Made by a program: the position numbers and the translations under genes
Part shown: piece by piece, positions 51,918-59,671 of the stretch
Layout of the letters: every line of letters starts with the position of its first letter
Numbering within the stretch: the first letter of the stretch is position 1
Notes under the pieces: model-generated
The model's database searches: none
What the model saw: only the letters and a program-made list of their open reading frames with translations
Told to the model about the DNA's origin: nothing
NCBI RefSeq assembly: GCF_042434745.1
Contig: NZ_JBHLSS010000028.1
Strand: one strand, 5' to 3'
Length of the DNA: 64,000 nucleotides
Source: Azotobacter paspali
GTDB taxonomy: Bacteria; Pseudomonadota; Gammaproteobacteria; Pseudomonadales; Pseudomonadaceae

Positions 51918-52120
51918 CAGGCTCAAGCATCCTCACCTTCGAGGACCTGCAGCGCATCACCGGCTACCAGCGCCGGGCGGATGTCGAGCGTACCCTCATC
52001 GAGCAGGGAGTGAGATTGTTCCGCGGCCGTGTAGGCCCCTGGACTACCATAGCGCTCATAAACCAGGCCGGCGGCGTCAAGCCGGCCACTCCAGAGCACT
52101 ACAACGCCGATATTCTATGA
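51914..52120 (+). CDS. DUF4224 protein, probable excisionase-like factor
   Basis: A 68-residue protein. ILTFEDLQRITGYQRRADVE RTLIEQGVRLF (two pieces) is the DUF4224 pattern, a winged-helix-like domain usually encoded just before phage integrases. ATGA overlap upstream; two bases before the integrase. Probably a recombination directionality factor or integrase partner. Confidence 0.75.
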   Translation: MTGSSILTFEDLQRITGYQRRADVERTLIEQGVRLFRGRVGPWTTIALINQAGGVKPATPEHYNADIL

Positions 52121-52121
52121 G

Positions 52122-53270
52122 ATGAGACGAGGCAGGAAGCGAAAGCATAATTCCAGGATTCCCGCCCACATCGATCAGGCCGCCCTTCCGGCGGCCGTTT
52201 ACTTTGATCACCGTGGCTCGGGCGTCTGGTACACCCTTTATACCGATGAGGCCGGCAGTCAGCGCCGAACCAACCTTGCACCGCCATCCGTGACGCTGTC
52301 CGAGCTGCACCGGATCATGGAGGATCGCGGCGGTGTAGATCGCGATAGCCTGCGCTACCTCTGCGAGCGATTCCACGACAGCCAGCAGTTGAAGCGCCTG
52401 AGTCTGAAGACCCAGGCCGACTACTGCTATTCCCGTGACGTCCTGCTGCAGATCCCCACCAAGATCGGCAAGCCGCTGGGCGATCTGGCCGTCCGCAAAT
52501 TCACCCCTGCCCTGGTCCAGCGCATCATCGACCGCATTTCCGGCGAGGGAACGCCATCGAAAGCTGCCCATGCGCTACGCTACCTGCGCCGTGTCATGCA
52601 GTGGGGACGTAACCGGGGCTACCTCGATAATAACCCCGCACAGGGCATCGAAGCACCGATCGAGCGCCGCCAGCGTCGCCTACCAGAGCAGGACGTCATG
52701 ACGGTGCTGATCCAGCGTGCCCGGGAGTTGGGCACGCTCAAGCGCGGCCAGCCAGGCGCTTGCCCGGCCTATCTCTGGTGCGTCATGGAGATCAGCTATC
52801 TCTGCCGGTTGCGTGGCATCGAGACGGTGACCCTCACCGATGCCAACGAGCTCGAGGAAGGCGTGCTGACGAATCGCCGCAAGGGCAGCCGGGACAATAT
52901 CGTGCGCTGGTCCCCTCGCCTGCGCGAGGCTTGGGATGCGGCAAAGGCGATCCGCACCGACATCTGGGCCAAGCGCTCCTTTCCAGTCCCTATCTCCCCT
53001 GCCCTACACCGCATCATCGTGGCCTCGCATGGCGGCGCTCTGCAGAAATCAAGCCTGGACACTGCCTGGCAGCGCTTCATCACCGAGGCGATCAAGGATG
53101 GCGTCATCATCCCGGAGCAGCGCTTCGGCCTGCACGACCTCAAGCGCCGCGGCATCACCGACACTGCCGGCACCCGTGCCGAGAAGCAGGAAGCCAGCGG
53201 CCACCGCGACGAATCTATGATGGACGTCTACGACCTCAGCCTTCCCCTCGTAAACCCCTCATCCGACTGA
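52122..53270 (+). CDS. int: Prophage tyrosine integrase
   Basis: A 382-residue tyrosine recombinase. The SAM-like core-binding domain is at about 80-180 (FTPALVQRIIDRISGEGTPS). The catalytic domain has R in YLCRLRGIETVTL, the HxxR box HDLKRRGITDTAG, H/W-type GHRDESMMDVY and the nucleophile Y in MDVYDLS. It lies at the right end, 112 bases from attR, the usual place. Its target is tRNA-Thr(UGU). Confidence 0.93.
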   Translation: MRRGRKRKHNSRIPAHIDQAALPAAVYFDHRGSGVWYTLYTDEAGSQRRTNLAPPSVTLSELHRIMEDRGGVDRDSLRYLCERFHDSQQLKRLSLKTQADYCYSRDVLLQIPTKIGKPLGDLAVRKFTPALVQRIIDRISGEGTPSKAAHALRYLRRVMQWGRNRGYLDNNPAQGIEAPIERRQRRLPEQDVMTVLIQRARELGTLKRGQPGACPAYLWCVMEISYLCRLRGIETVTLTDANELEEGVLTNRRKGSRDNIVRWSPRLREAWDAAKAIRTDIWAKRSFPVPISPALHRIIVASHGGALQKSSLDTAWQRFITEAIKDGVIIPEQRFGLHDLKRRGITDTAGTRAEKQEASGHRDESMMDVYDLSLPLVNPSSD

Positions 53271-53381
53271 TTTCCCCACGTAAAACAAGGACCTGAGGCC
53301 GCATGGAAAGCGGCCTCAAGGAGCATGTATACGTAAAATTCAGAGCGCTAACCTACTGATTTTTAATCAGTGAGTGGGTTC

Positions 53382-53426
53382 CTTGTAATCAGTAGGTCCC
53401 GGGTTCGATTCCTGGTGCCGGCACCA
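53382..53426 (+). repeat. attR core (duplicate of the tRNA-Thr 3' end)
   Basis: An exact copy of 16558-16602, preceded by unrelated bases (CTGATTTTTAATCAGTGAG), so it is not a tRNA gene. The phage integrase ends 112 bases before it. The native tRNA terminator lies just beyond, at 53482, confirming that this is the phage-host junction. Confidence 0.95.
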
Positions 53427-53481
53427 CAAACACTAATCCGATTGCTCCCGAGTTCACCCGGAAGCGACGGAAACCCAGAGA

Positions 53482-53507
53482 AACCGGCCTTAGAGCCGGT
53501 TTTTTTT
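53482..53507 (+). terminator. Intrinsic terminator beyond attR (original tRNA-Thr terminator)
   Basis: AACCGGC-CTTAGA-GCCGGTT followed by seven further T. It lies 56 bases past the att core, on what was the downstream side of the tRNA before phage integration. Confidence 0.85.
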
Positions 53508-53548
53508 GTGCCTGTGTTCTCCCGCCTTCGTCTAGATACCCCCAAGGT

Positions 53549-53598
53549 TTAGGGGTACGCTTAGGGGTACGTCGGTTCGATTTGGAAACGTACCCCTA
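53549..53598. repeat. Repeated TTAGGGGTACG sites before the second integrase
   Basis: TTAGGGGTACG at 53549-53559 and again at 53561-53571; the inverse, CGTACCCCTA, at 53589-53598 overlaps the integrase start codon. Probably integrase or excisionase binding sites that also autoregulate the gene. Confidence 0.5.
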
Positions 53599-54914
53599 TG
53601 GCGCGCACTGTTACCCCGCTCACAGACTCCAAGTGCGAGGCCGCCAAGCCACGCGACAAGGATTACAAGCTGTTCGACGGGCAAGGGCTTTTCCTGCTGG
53701 TGAAGCCGTCTGGCGTGAAAACCTGGCGCTTGAAGTTCACCCGCACCGATGGCCGCGAAGGACTGGCCACCTTCGGCAACTATCCGGCGCTTGGCCTGAA
53801 AGCCGCCCGCGACCGACGCGCCGAAGCCCTGGAGCTGCTGGCCCACGGGCAAGACCCCATCGAGGCCGCCAAGCTGGCCAAGATCGAAGCGGCGAACGCC
53901 CGCACCAACACATTCGAGGCGCTGGCGCGGGAATGGCACGCGACCTGCTCCCGCAAATGGTCGCCCGGCCATGCGGAAACCGTGCTGCGCCGCATGGAGC
54001 TTCATCTGTTCCCGACGCTGGGCGCTCGCCCCGTGGCCGATCTGAAAGCCCGCGACCTGCTGGCGCCGCTCAAGGCTGCCGAGAAGCGCGACACCTTGGA
54101 GCTTGCCAGCCGCCTGCGCCAGCACGTCACCGGCATCATGCGCATGGCGGTACAGGCCGGACACATCGACAGCAACCCGGCCAACGACCTGCAAGGCGCG
54201 ACAGCGACGGGAAAGGTCCAGCACCGCCCGGCGTTGCCCCTGGAGCGCCTGCCCGAGCTTCTGGGGCGCATAGAAGCCGATAGCGGTCGCCGGCTGACTC
54301 GCCTCGCCGTGACTCTCACCTTGCACGTATTCATCCGCTCCAGCGAACTGCGCTTTGCCCGCTGGGAGGAAATCGACTTCGAGCGCGCCCTGTGGACGAT
54401 CCCCGGCGATCGCCAGCCCATCGAAGGCGTTCGCTACTCCCACCGGGGCGCCAAGATGGCCACGCCGCACCTTGTCCCCCTGAGCCGGCAGGCGCTGGAG
54501 CTGCTGGTCGAAGTGCGCCAACTGACGGGCCGCCTCGATCTGGTGTTCGCGGGCGATCACGATCACTGGAAGCCCATGAGCGAAAACACGGTGAACAAGG
54601 CCCTGCGCCGTATGGGGTACGACACACAGAAAGAGGTATGCGGCCATGGCTTCCGGACTATGGCCTGTTCTGCCCTGGTGGAGTCGGGGCTGTGGAGCCG
54701 TGACGCGGTAGAGCGGCAGATGAGCCACCAGGAGCGCAACAGCGTGCGTGCCGCCTACATCCACAAGGCCGAGCACATTCAAGAGCGCCGGCTTATGTGC
54801 CAGTGGTGGGCGGACTACTTGGACGCCTGTCGGGAGCAATTCGTGACCCCCTTCGAGTTTGCCCACCGGGGCGAGGATGCCGGCAATGTGGTGACGATCA
54901 AGCGCAAAGTTTGA
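53598..54914 (+). CDS. P4-type tyrosine integrase of a second element
   Basis: A 438-residue integrase. The N-terminal DUF4102 arm-binding domain starts TPLTDSKCEAAKPRDKDYKL, with GLFLLVKPSGVKTWRL. The catalytic domain has R in LHVFIRSSELRFARW, HLVPLSRQALELL, HGFRTMACSAL and the nucleophile Y in VRAAYIHKAEH. Unrelated in detail to the phage integrase at 52122. It lies 170 bases beyond attR and reads away from it, the usual P4-family arrangement, so a second element inserted beside or at the same tRNA site is likely. Its far end was not found. Confidence 0.9.
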   Translation: MARTVTPLTDSKCEAAKPRDKDYKLFDGQGLFLLVKPSGVKTWRLKFTRTDGREGLATFGNYPALGLKAARDRRAEALELLAHGQDPIEAAKLAKIEAANARTNTFEALAREWHATCSRKWSPGHAETVLRRMELHLFPTLGARPVADLKARDLLAPLKAAEKRDTLELASRLRQHVTGIMRMAVQAGHIDSNPANDLQGATATGKVQHRPALPLERLPELLGRIEADSGRRLTRLAVTLTLHVFIRSSELRFARWEEIDFERALWTIPGDRQPIEGVRYSHRGAKMATPHLVPLSRQALELLVEVRQLTGRLDLVFAGDHDHWKPMSENTVNKALRRMGYDTQKEVCGHGFRTMACSALVESGLWSRDAVERQMSHQERNSVRAAYIHKAEHIQERRLMCQWWADYLDACREQFVTPFEFAHRGEDAGNVVTIKRKV

Positions 54915-54977
54915 TCTGACAGCGCGGCATATTCGCAACCTGTCGCAACGCTGCGCAACCCAGGCGACCGGCAAGGC

Positions 54978-55077
54978 TATAATGCGCCATCACTGTTGAT
55001 TCATACAGAAAGCGAGTTACCGGCCAGCCTAGCCCGACGGGGCGAAAAGCGGACTTCCCATCCGCCTGGCTGGCCGA
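54978..55077 (+). ncRNA. Promoter and structured leader RNA of the coiled-coil gene
   Basis: TATAAT at 54978-54983 has only a weak -35. The downstream leader can form a long-range helix CGGCCAGCC (55021-55029) with GGCTGGCCG (55068-55076). This encloses two hairpins: GCCC-GAC(G)-GGGC (55032-55043) and GCGGA-CTTCCCA-TCCGC (55049-55065). The result is a three-way junction 36 bases before the start codon. I do not recognise it as a known riboswitch class. Structure is by eye, without energy calculation. Confidence 0.45.
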
Positions 55078-55112
55078 CCTATTCAGGGTGGGAGCGCCTG
55101 GGAGGGCGTTGA

Positions 55113-56312
55113 ATGGAGAAAGTTTACCGGCTGCTTGATTGGGTGGACATGGCGCAGGCTGTGGATTGGCTGCAAGACATGACAGAAACACCGGTTACCG
55201 AATACCAACTATTTCAATTATGTGAGGCAGGAAAGTGCGCGGTATATGCTCGTATCGAAGATGTGAGCGGAGCAAGTAAAGGATTACGCAACGGCGCAGC
55301 TGGCAAGTTTCCTGTGACAAGCTGCGATTATAAAAAAGGGCTAGTTCTGTTCGATGAAGTTGAACCAAGAGGTATTCAGCAAATACTGAATGCCACTGAG
55401 CTTAAAAAAGCTGGAACATCAACACATGTCGAGCTTGAAATGATTGGGGAAGTGATCACCATAAAACATTCGCATACGGGAACACACCGTACCGCATGCT
55501 TAGCGCAATGGCGCGCCACTGTAGGAATGCGCGACTGCCTCATAACATTCAAAGCCAGCGATATACAATCCCTTGCTGAAAAGATGAATATGACGGCGGA
55601 GCAGTATTTAGATTCAACCGAGATTGAATATCTACGCAAGGAGCTGGAAGCGGCAAAAGATAGAGTTTTAGCAAATCACAGCACTATTAGAGAAATGGAG
55701 CATGAGGCTGTAAAGCTGTGCCAGCAACTAGACCAGGAGCGAGCAGCCAGAGAAGCAGAAGCCTTAGAGCAAGCCAAGTTTCATGCTGTCGAGCTGGAAG
55801 AGATGCGCAAGCAAATCAGCCTTTACAATGAAGAAATTAAATATCTATGTCAGCTTTTTGAGAAGTCGGAGGCCAATAAACGCGTCGAGCTTGAAGACGC
55901 AATGTCGATAATACGTGAGCTGAGTGATAAGGCTGGAAATGCCGAACTGCTACAAGCCAAGCTTGAAGTATTGCATGAAAGGTATGAAGCAGAGAAAGCA
56001 GTACGCGAAGCCGCAGAGCGGCGAGCAGAGCGAGCAGAAGCAGAGGCCAAGCCTCCCCACCTGCTGGCCATCACCGGGCTTCTGGAGTTGCTGTTAGACA
56101 ACAGCCGGACACGCTACACCCAAGGCTCGGCAGCAGAGGCAATCGAGGCACTACACCCGGATTGGAAGGGCGCCAGCGCCAGCAAGCTGACCAAGCTATT
56201 TGCAGAAGCCAAGGCCGTAGCGAAAGAAGCCGACAAGGTAGCCCAAGCCAAGGCTGAAGCCAGAGAAGCCGCCGCTAGTAGGGCAACGGCAAGAAATACC
56301 GCAAAGTCCTAA
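55113..56312 (+). CDS. Large coiled-coil protein of unknown function, AT-rich gene
   Basis: A 399-residue protein. Residues 1-150 look globular (YRLLDWVDMAQAVDWLQDMT ... ITEYQLFQLCEAG-like segment). Residues 155-315 are a heptad-rich coiled coil (EYLRKELEAAKDRVLANHST, AERRAERAEAEAK). The C-terminal 80 residues include ALHPDWKGASASKLTKLF. Its first 900 bases use many AT-ending codons, unlike the GC-rich neighbours, which suggests recent transfer. GGGAGGGCG precedes the ATG. No signal peptide or membrane segment. Function unknown; a defence or DNA-metabolism role would be a guess. Confidence 0.7.
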   Translation: MEKVYRLLDWVDMAQAVDWLQDMTETPVTEYQLFQLCEAGKCAVYARIEDVSGASKGLRNGAAGKFPVTSCDYKKGLVLFDEVEPRGIQQILNATELKKAGTSTHVELEMIGEVITIKHSHTGTHRTACLAQWRATVGMRDCLITFKASDIQSLAEKMNMTAEQYLDSTEIEYLRKELEAAKDRVLANHSTIREMEHEAVKLCQQLDQERAAREAEALEQAKFHAVELEEMRKQISLYNEEIKYLCQLFEKSEANKRVELEDAMSIIRELSDKAGNAELLQAKLEVLHERYEAEKAVREAAERRAERAEAEAKPPHLLAITGLLELLLDNSRTRYTQGSAAEAIEALHPDWKGASASKLTKLFAEAKAVAKEADKVAQAKAEAREAAASRATARNTAKS

Positions 56313-56319
56313 CCCAGCA

Positions 56320-56354
56320 TTTTGCAATTGCAAAAATTGGTTTTGCAGTTGCAA
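56320..56354. promoter_or_regulatory. Pair of TTGCANTTGCAA operators
   Basis: TTTTGCAATTGCAAAA (56320-56335) is a perfect 16-bp palindrome. TTGCAGTTGCAA (56343-56354) repeats its core, with centres 21 bp (two helical turns) apart. Placed between the coiled-coil gene and the HTH gene; a likely cooperative binding site, possibly for the AlpA-like protein. Confidence 0.65.
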
Positions 56355-56413
56355 TGACCGGTACCGTCCCTATCCCTAACGTTTGCTCCAGTCGCAACAC
56401 AGGAGTAACCGAC

Positions 56414-56665
56414 GTGACCGCTACCAACCCCGCCGCAACGCCCTATAACACCCAGACGCCAGCCCTTCCCGAGCTGTGGACGATGGCCGAAGTGGCGCGC
56501 CTGATGCGCCGCACCCGCTCCGGCGTGGACAAGCTGCGCGCCCGTGATCCAAGTTTTCCCAAGCCCTTGAAGGACGGCGACAACCGCCGCAGCCGCATCT
56601 ACTTCGTGCGTTCGGAAATCGAGGCGTACTTGGCTGCCCGCCTGGAAGCGCGTGAGGTGGCCTGA
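56414..56665 (+). CDS. AlpA-like helix-turn-helix regulator
   Basis: An 83-residue protein with a GTG start at 56414, chosen because AGGAG lies 8 bases upstream; an ATG at 56354 would overlap the operator. LWTMAEVARLMRRTRSGVDK is the MerR/AlpA-type HTH and RSRIYFVRSEIEAYLAARLE the wing. Such proteins activate integrase or excision genes in P4-like elements. Confidence 0.75.
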   Translation: MTATNPAATPYNTQTPALPELWTMAEVARLMRRTRSGVDKLRARDPSFPKPLKDGDNRRSRIYFVRSEIEAYLAARLEAREVA

Positions 56666-56666
56666 C

Positions 56667-57050
56667 ATGAAAAAGGCGACCCGTCCCGAAGAACAAAGCC
56701 GCCTGCTGCAAGGCCAGTCTATCACCGCCAGCGCCAGCCTCGACGTGCTGCTGGTGGATATGCCGACCAAGATCGCCCGCATCCTGGCCTACATGTTGGT
56801 GTCCTGTAACTCGCTGAACCGCTTCGAGGCCGAACTCCTGGGCGACCACTGCCTGAACTCGACCGTGGCGAAGCTGGCGAACCAGTACGGCCTGGAGTTC
56901 CAGCGCCAGCCGGAGAAGGTATCCAACCGCTGGGGCGCTCCCTGCGACGTGACCCGCTACAGCCTGCCGGAGAGTCAGCACCAGCGTGCCCGTGCCGTGC
57001 TGGCGCTGCTGAGCAAGCCGGCCAAGGGCCGTAAGGAGGTGACGGCATGA
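56667..57050 (+). CDS. Hypothetical protein, possibly winged-helix
   Basis: A 127-residue protein: MKKATRPEEQSRLLQGQSIT then ILAYMLVSCNSLNRFEAELL and CLNSTVAKLANQYGLEFQRQ. The layout resembles a winged-helix domain found in mobile-element proteins. It overlaps the next gene by four bases. Weak assignment. Confidence 0.6.
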   Translation: MKKATRPEEQSRLLQGQSITASASLDVLLVDMPTKIARILAYMLVSCNSLNRFEAELLGDHCLNSTVAKLANQYGLEFQRQPEKVSNRWGAPCDVTRYSLPESQHQRARAVLALLSKPAKGRKEVTA

Positions 57051-57733
57051 ACGCACGCATCATCCCCTTCGAGTACGAAGGCCAGCCGGTACGGTTCAAC
57101 GCCGAGGGTTGGCTCCATGCGACCGAGATTGCCGAGCGGTTCGGCAAGCACCTGCGCAACTGGCTCGACAGCGCCGAAACCCTGGAGTACGTCCGTGCCC
57201 TGGACGAACTCCAGCATCCTGATGATGGGCCGTCCGCAATCTCAAATGTCCGTGATTCCGGATATTTGAAGACCCGACGCGGGAACAACGGCGGGACGTG
57301 GCTTCACCCGAAGTTGGCCGTCGCGTTCGCCCGCTGGATCAGTCCGAAGTTCGCCGCCTGGTGTGACATGCAGATTGACGCCCTGCTGCGAAGTGACGGG
57401 AAGCCTTGGGCGAGCGCCAGGCGCGAGGCTGCCCTCGGCTACCGGGCCATGTGCGATGCGCTGGCGCTCCACCATGAGGCCCGTGGCAAGACGCCCCAGC
57501 GCCATCACTTCATCAACGAGGCCCGGCTTATCAACGAGACGATCACCGGGGCTTTCGCTGGCCGTAGCCGCGAGCAACTGAGCGCCGCCGAGCTGGAGCT
57601 TGTCACCCTGGTCGAACTGCGCGACACGGCGCTGATGGGCACCGGCATGCCCTACGCCGAGCGCAAGGCCAGCCTGAGCCAGTACATGCAGACGTTGCAG
57701 GGCAAGCGTCTGGAAGGAGGCCGCGCAGCATGA
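57047..57733 (+). CDS. KilA-N domain protein
   Basis: A 228-residue protein. Residues 1-110 are a KilA-N domain (FNAEGWLHATEIAERFGKHL, GTWLHPKLAVAFARWISPKF AAWCDMQID in pieces), a DNA-binding fold of phages and plasmids. The C-terminal part (RHHFINEARLINETITGAFA, YAERKASLSQYMQTLQGK) is a separate helical domain. The end of a second copy survives at 61670-61733 in inverted orientation. Coupled to neighbours by four-base overlaps. Confidence 0.82.
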   Translation: MNARIIPFEYEGQPVRFNAEGWLHATEIAERFGKHLRNWLDSAETLEYVRALDELQHPDDGPSAISNVRDSGYLKTRRGNNGGTWLHPKLAVAFARWISPKFAAWCDMQIDALLRSDGKPWASARREAALGYRAMCDALALHHEARGKTPQRHHFINEARLINETITGAFAGRSREQLSAAELELVTLVELRDTALMGTGMPYAERKASLSQYMQTLQGKRLEGGRAA

Positions 57734-57978
57734 CGACCTACACCGGACACCGCGTAGAAGACCACGAGGATTTCATCCTGGAGCAGCTTCTGCCGCTGAT
57801 CGTCGACCATGCTGGTGCCAGCGATACCCCGACGGAGGTAGTCGCCTTCGCTGTGCTCCTGGCCCTGGCGACGGTCCTGCAAGCTAGAGGGCTGGGCCGT
57901 GACGTGCTGGTGCGCGCCATCGACGCCGCCCGCTTGCAGCCCCACGAAATCCATGACGAACCGGAGGGCTTGCAATGA
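57730..57978 (+). CDS. Small island protein, left-arm copy
   Basis: An 82-residue acidic protein, MTTYTGHRVEDHEDFILEQL ... LPLIVDHAGASDTPTEVVAF. A copy with about 80% identity is encoded on the other strand at 61425-61673. No family known to me. Coupled to KilA-N by an ATGA overlap. Confidence 0.72.
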   Translation: MTTYTGHRVEDHEDFILEQLLPLIVDHAGASDTPTEVVAFAVLLALATVLQARGLGRDVLVRAIDAARLQPHEIHDEPEGLQ

Positions 57979-58064
57979 TGCCGCTCGCCACCACACGCGC
58001 TAGCCAGCGCCTGGACAATGAAAAACGCGGGGCCACGGCAGATCGCTGCCCCCGCGCTACTGGC

Positions 58065-58295
58065 TCAACCTTGAGGGGAGCCAGATTCCTGCCGGCTGGC
58101 GCCGGTGACAGGCTGGGAATCTACGCCTACCCCAATGCGGTTGATAGCCCGAGCCCGAGCAACGGACTCATGCACCTTGGCAATGAACTCTGCGTCGTCG
58201 CCAGCTTCCTCGATGCAAGCCTCAAGGTAGAGCGCAATGTCCTCCTCGGTTTTGAGATGGTCGATAACGTCCCACCTGGTGAGTCTGATAGCCAT
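58065..58295 (-). CDS. Truncated addiction-module antidote-like protein
   Basis: A 76-residue product. MAIRLTRWDVIDHLKTEEDI ALYLEACIEEAGDDAEFIAK is the N-terminal part of HigA-like addiction module antidotes (about 100 residues with an XRE HTH). After that the sequence changes to VHESVARARAINRIGVGV and the HTH is missing. No toxin gene precedes it. Probably a broken antitoxin left from an exchanged TA module. Confidence 0.6.
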   Translation of the reverse strand: MAIRLTRWDVIDHLKTEEDIALYLEACIEEAGDDAEFIAKVHESVARARAINRIGVGVDSQPVTGASRQESGSPQG

Positions 58296-58402
58296 GCCGC
58301 TCTCCTGAAGTTGCCGATCTACTCGGGCGAATGCGTCTTCAGCCAGTCCGCCAGGGTGGCATCCATGCGGGTCTGCCAGCCGGGGCCAGACGCCATGAAG
58401 GC

Positions 58403-58729
58403 TCAAGGCGCATGCTTTGCCAGGTCTTCAGCCATGCGTGTCTGCCAGCCCGGCCCCGTGGCCTTCCAACGTTCCAGCACGTCCGGCGGCAGGCGCAGTT
58501 GTATCGCCACCTTCGCCGGCTTCCTGCCGGGGCCGCGCCGCCCTGGGGTACGGCCCAGCACCGTATCGCCCCGCTTCATCACGGCCCCGGCCCAGTCATC
58601 GGGCGTGGTGCGCGGGTTGTCGCGGTCCGCTGCAATATCGTCATCCGCCAGTGCCTGCACACGGTTCAGGTCTGTGCGGTCTTCCCGGTCACTCACCGGG
58701 GTGGTGTTGCCAGTAGTAGCGCGCTTCAT
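58403..58729 (-). CDS. brnA: BrnA-type antitoxin
   Basis: A 108-residue protein. The start at 58729 follows BrnT by overlap. The N-terminal part (RVQALADDDIAADRDNPRTT PDDWAGAVM) precedes a ribbon-helix-helix domain (KVAIQLRLPPDVLERWKATG PGWQTRMAEDL), typical of BrnA. It neutralises BrnT and represses the operon. Just downstream the bases encode GPGWQTRMDATLADWLKTHS, a second version of its C-terminus, so this end has been replaced by recombination. Confidence 0.85.
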   Translation of the reverse strand: MKRATTGNTTPVSDREDRTDLNRVQALADDDIAADRDNPRTTPDDWAGAVMKRGDTVLGRTPGRRGPGRKPAKVAIQLRLPPDVLERWKATGPGWQTRMAEDLAKHAP

Positions 58730-58967
58730 GCGTGTCTGCCTTGCGGATACTGATGATGTGATCGGCCTCACCGCGTGGAGTGTGAACCACCACCACAACC
58801 ACAAGGCCCCGGTAGACGCCAAGCGTTTGCAGACGGGGTTCACCGTAGGCTTCCCGCGTGTCTTCGCGGGAGATCGTGAAACCGGCCAGCACTTCCTCGG
58901 CAATGACCAAATCCAGCCCGTGCTTACGGAGATTGGCGGCGCGCTTGGCAGGGCTGAAAGTAATCAT
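58689..58967 (-). CDS. brnT: BrnT-type ribonuclease toxin
   Basis: A 92-residue RelE-fold toxin starting MITFSPAKRAANLRKHGLDL. NLRKHGLDLVIAEEVLAG, GVYRGLVVVVVVHTPRG and IISIRKADTHEARYYW are family marks (usual RISARKA.. and E..Y). It cleaves RNA and halts growth when free. Upstream gene of the pair, overlapping brnA by 41 bases; the operator at 58987-59007 lies 20 bases upstream. Confidence 0.87.
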   Translation of the reverse strand: MITFSPAKRAANLRKHGLDLVIAEEVLAGFTISREDTREAYGEPRLQTLGVYRGLVVVVVVHTPRGEADHIISIRKADTHEARYYWQHHPGE

Positions 58968-58986
58968 GATCTTAATGTATATGTTA

Positions 58987-59007
58987 TTTGCTGGAAAAAC
59001 CAGCAAA
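58987..59007 (-). promoter_or_regulatory. Probable BrnA operator
   Basis: TTTGCTGG-AAAAA-CCAGCAAA, a perfect 8-bp-arm inverted repeat just upstream of brnT in an AT-rich promoter-like tract. Toxin-antitoxin operons of this type are autoregulated. Confidence 0.6.
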
Positions 59008-59039
59008 CTCCATATGCATTTTATTGCCCGAGTATTGAC

Positions 59040-59309
59040 CCGACCAGCCGCCAACGCTACGGTTCGCCCGTCACGGTAAGTCCCGTGGCCGGCCGTCGCG
59101 GGCCGATCAACTCTAGGCGCTACAGCGCCCACCATCCCATTGCAGGCGCTTTTTTTGTGCCCGCAGTGTCGTGTTATGGCGGCTGTGCGTGGGAAGCCTT
59201 CGGGCTTGCCGGGTTCCTAGAGTCCCGGTCCGCGAACCTGCGCACAGTCGCCACCAGTTACCGCGTCGCGGCGGTAGGTGGCGGCTCCTCAACTCTAGGA
59301 GCTTCACCC
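59040..59309 (+). ncRNA. Conserved leader with internal terminator, left-arm copy
   Basis: About 270 bases before the small gene at 59310 are closely similar to the inverted region 60381-60650. Inside, AGCGCC (59124-59129) and GGCGCT (59145-59150) plus seven T form an intrinsic terminator in both copies, and GGCTGTGYGTGGG...TTCGGG..TGCCGGGTTCC is also kept. Either a short noncoding RNA or a transcription attenuator for the downstream genes. Confidence 0.5.
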
Positions 59310-59483
59310 ATGACCCAACGTCACGTCCTTACCCTCAATCCGTCCAAAGCCCGCGCCGCCGCGCATCGCGCCATGGCCCTTGCCGCCCTGCGCGCCGATT
59401 CCTCCCTGTACGTCCGCCTGCGCCGCTACAACCACCACATCAACATCGCCCGCGCCCTGGAAGCTCAGGGGGTGGTCCTGTGA
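59310..59483 (+). CDS. Small basic protein of the island, left-arm copy
   Basis: A 57-residue basic protein: MTQRHVLTLNPSKARAAAHR then AMALAALRADSSLYVRLRRY. A frameshifted copy lies at 60209-60380 on the other strand. AGGAG at 59297-59301 precedes the ATG. Helical, possibly nucleic-acid binding. Function unknown. Confidence 0.68.
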   Translation: MTQRHVLTLNPSKARAAAHRAMALAALRADSSLYVRLRRYNHHINIARALEAQGVVL

Positions 59484-59671
59484 TCGCCGTCCAGTTGATC
59501 AACAGCACCGGTCGCGTGCTGGGCAATCTGCGTCTTCCGTCCCACCTGAGCCTCGCCGACCTAGAGCGTCTGGCCCTGGCTGCCGGCTCTCCGTCGCTTG
59601 AGAAGCACGTCGAGCAGCAGCTTGCCGCCGAGGTTCGTACTCGTGCCCTGGAAGTGGGGGTGGTGGCATGA
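59480..59671 (+). CDS. Small island protein (GTG start)
   Basis: A 63-residue protein, MIAVQLINSTGRVLGNLRLP ... LADLERLALAAGSPSLEKHV. GTG overlaps the previous stop by four bases. It has no counterpart in the right arm, where the flanking genes abut directly. Unknown function. Confidence 0.6.
   Translation: MIAVQLINSTGRVLGNLRLPSHLSLADLERLALAAGSPSLEKHVEQQLAAEVRTRALEVGVVA

Noticed and set aside
53382..53426. A second tRNA gene at the right prophage end
   Set aside because: Only the 3' part from the anticodon loop onward is present; the bases upstream do not form acceptor, D or anticodon 5' strands. It is attR.
57975..59483. A 502-codon plus-strand ORF spanning the BrnTA region
   Set aside because: It runs antisense through brnT and brnA and across a noncoding leader; only its last 57 codons (59310-59483) are supported.
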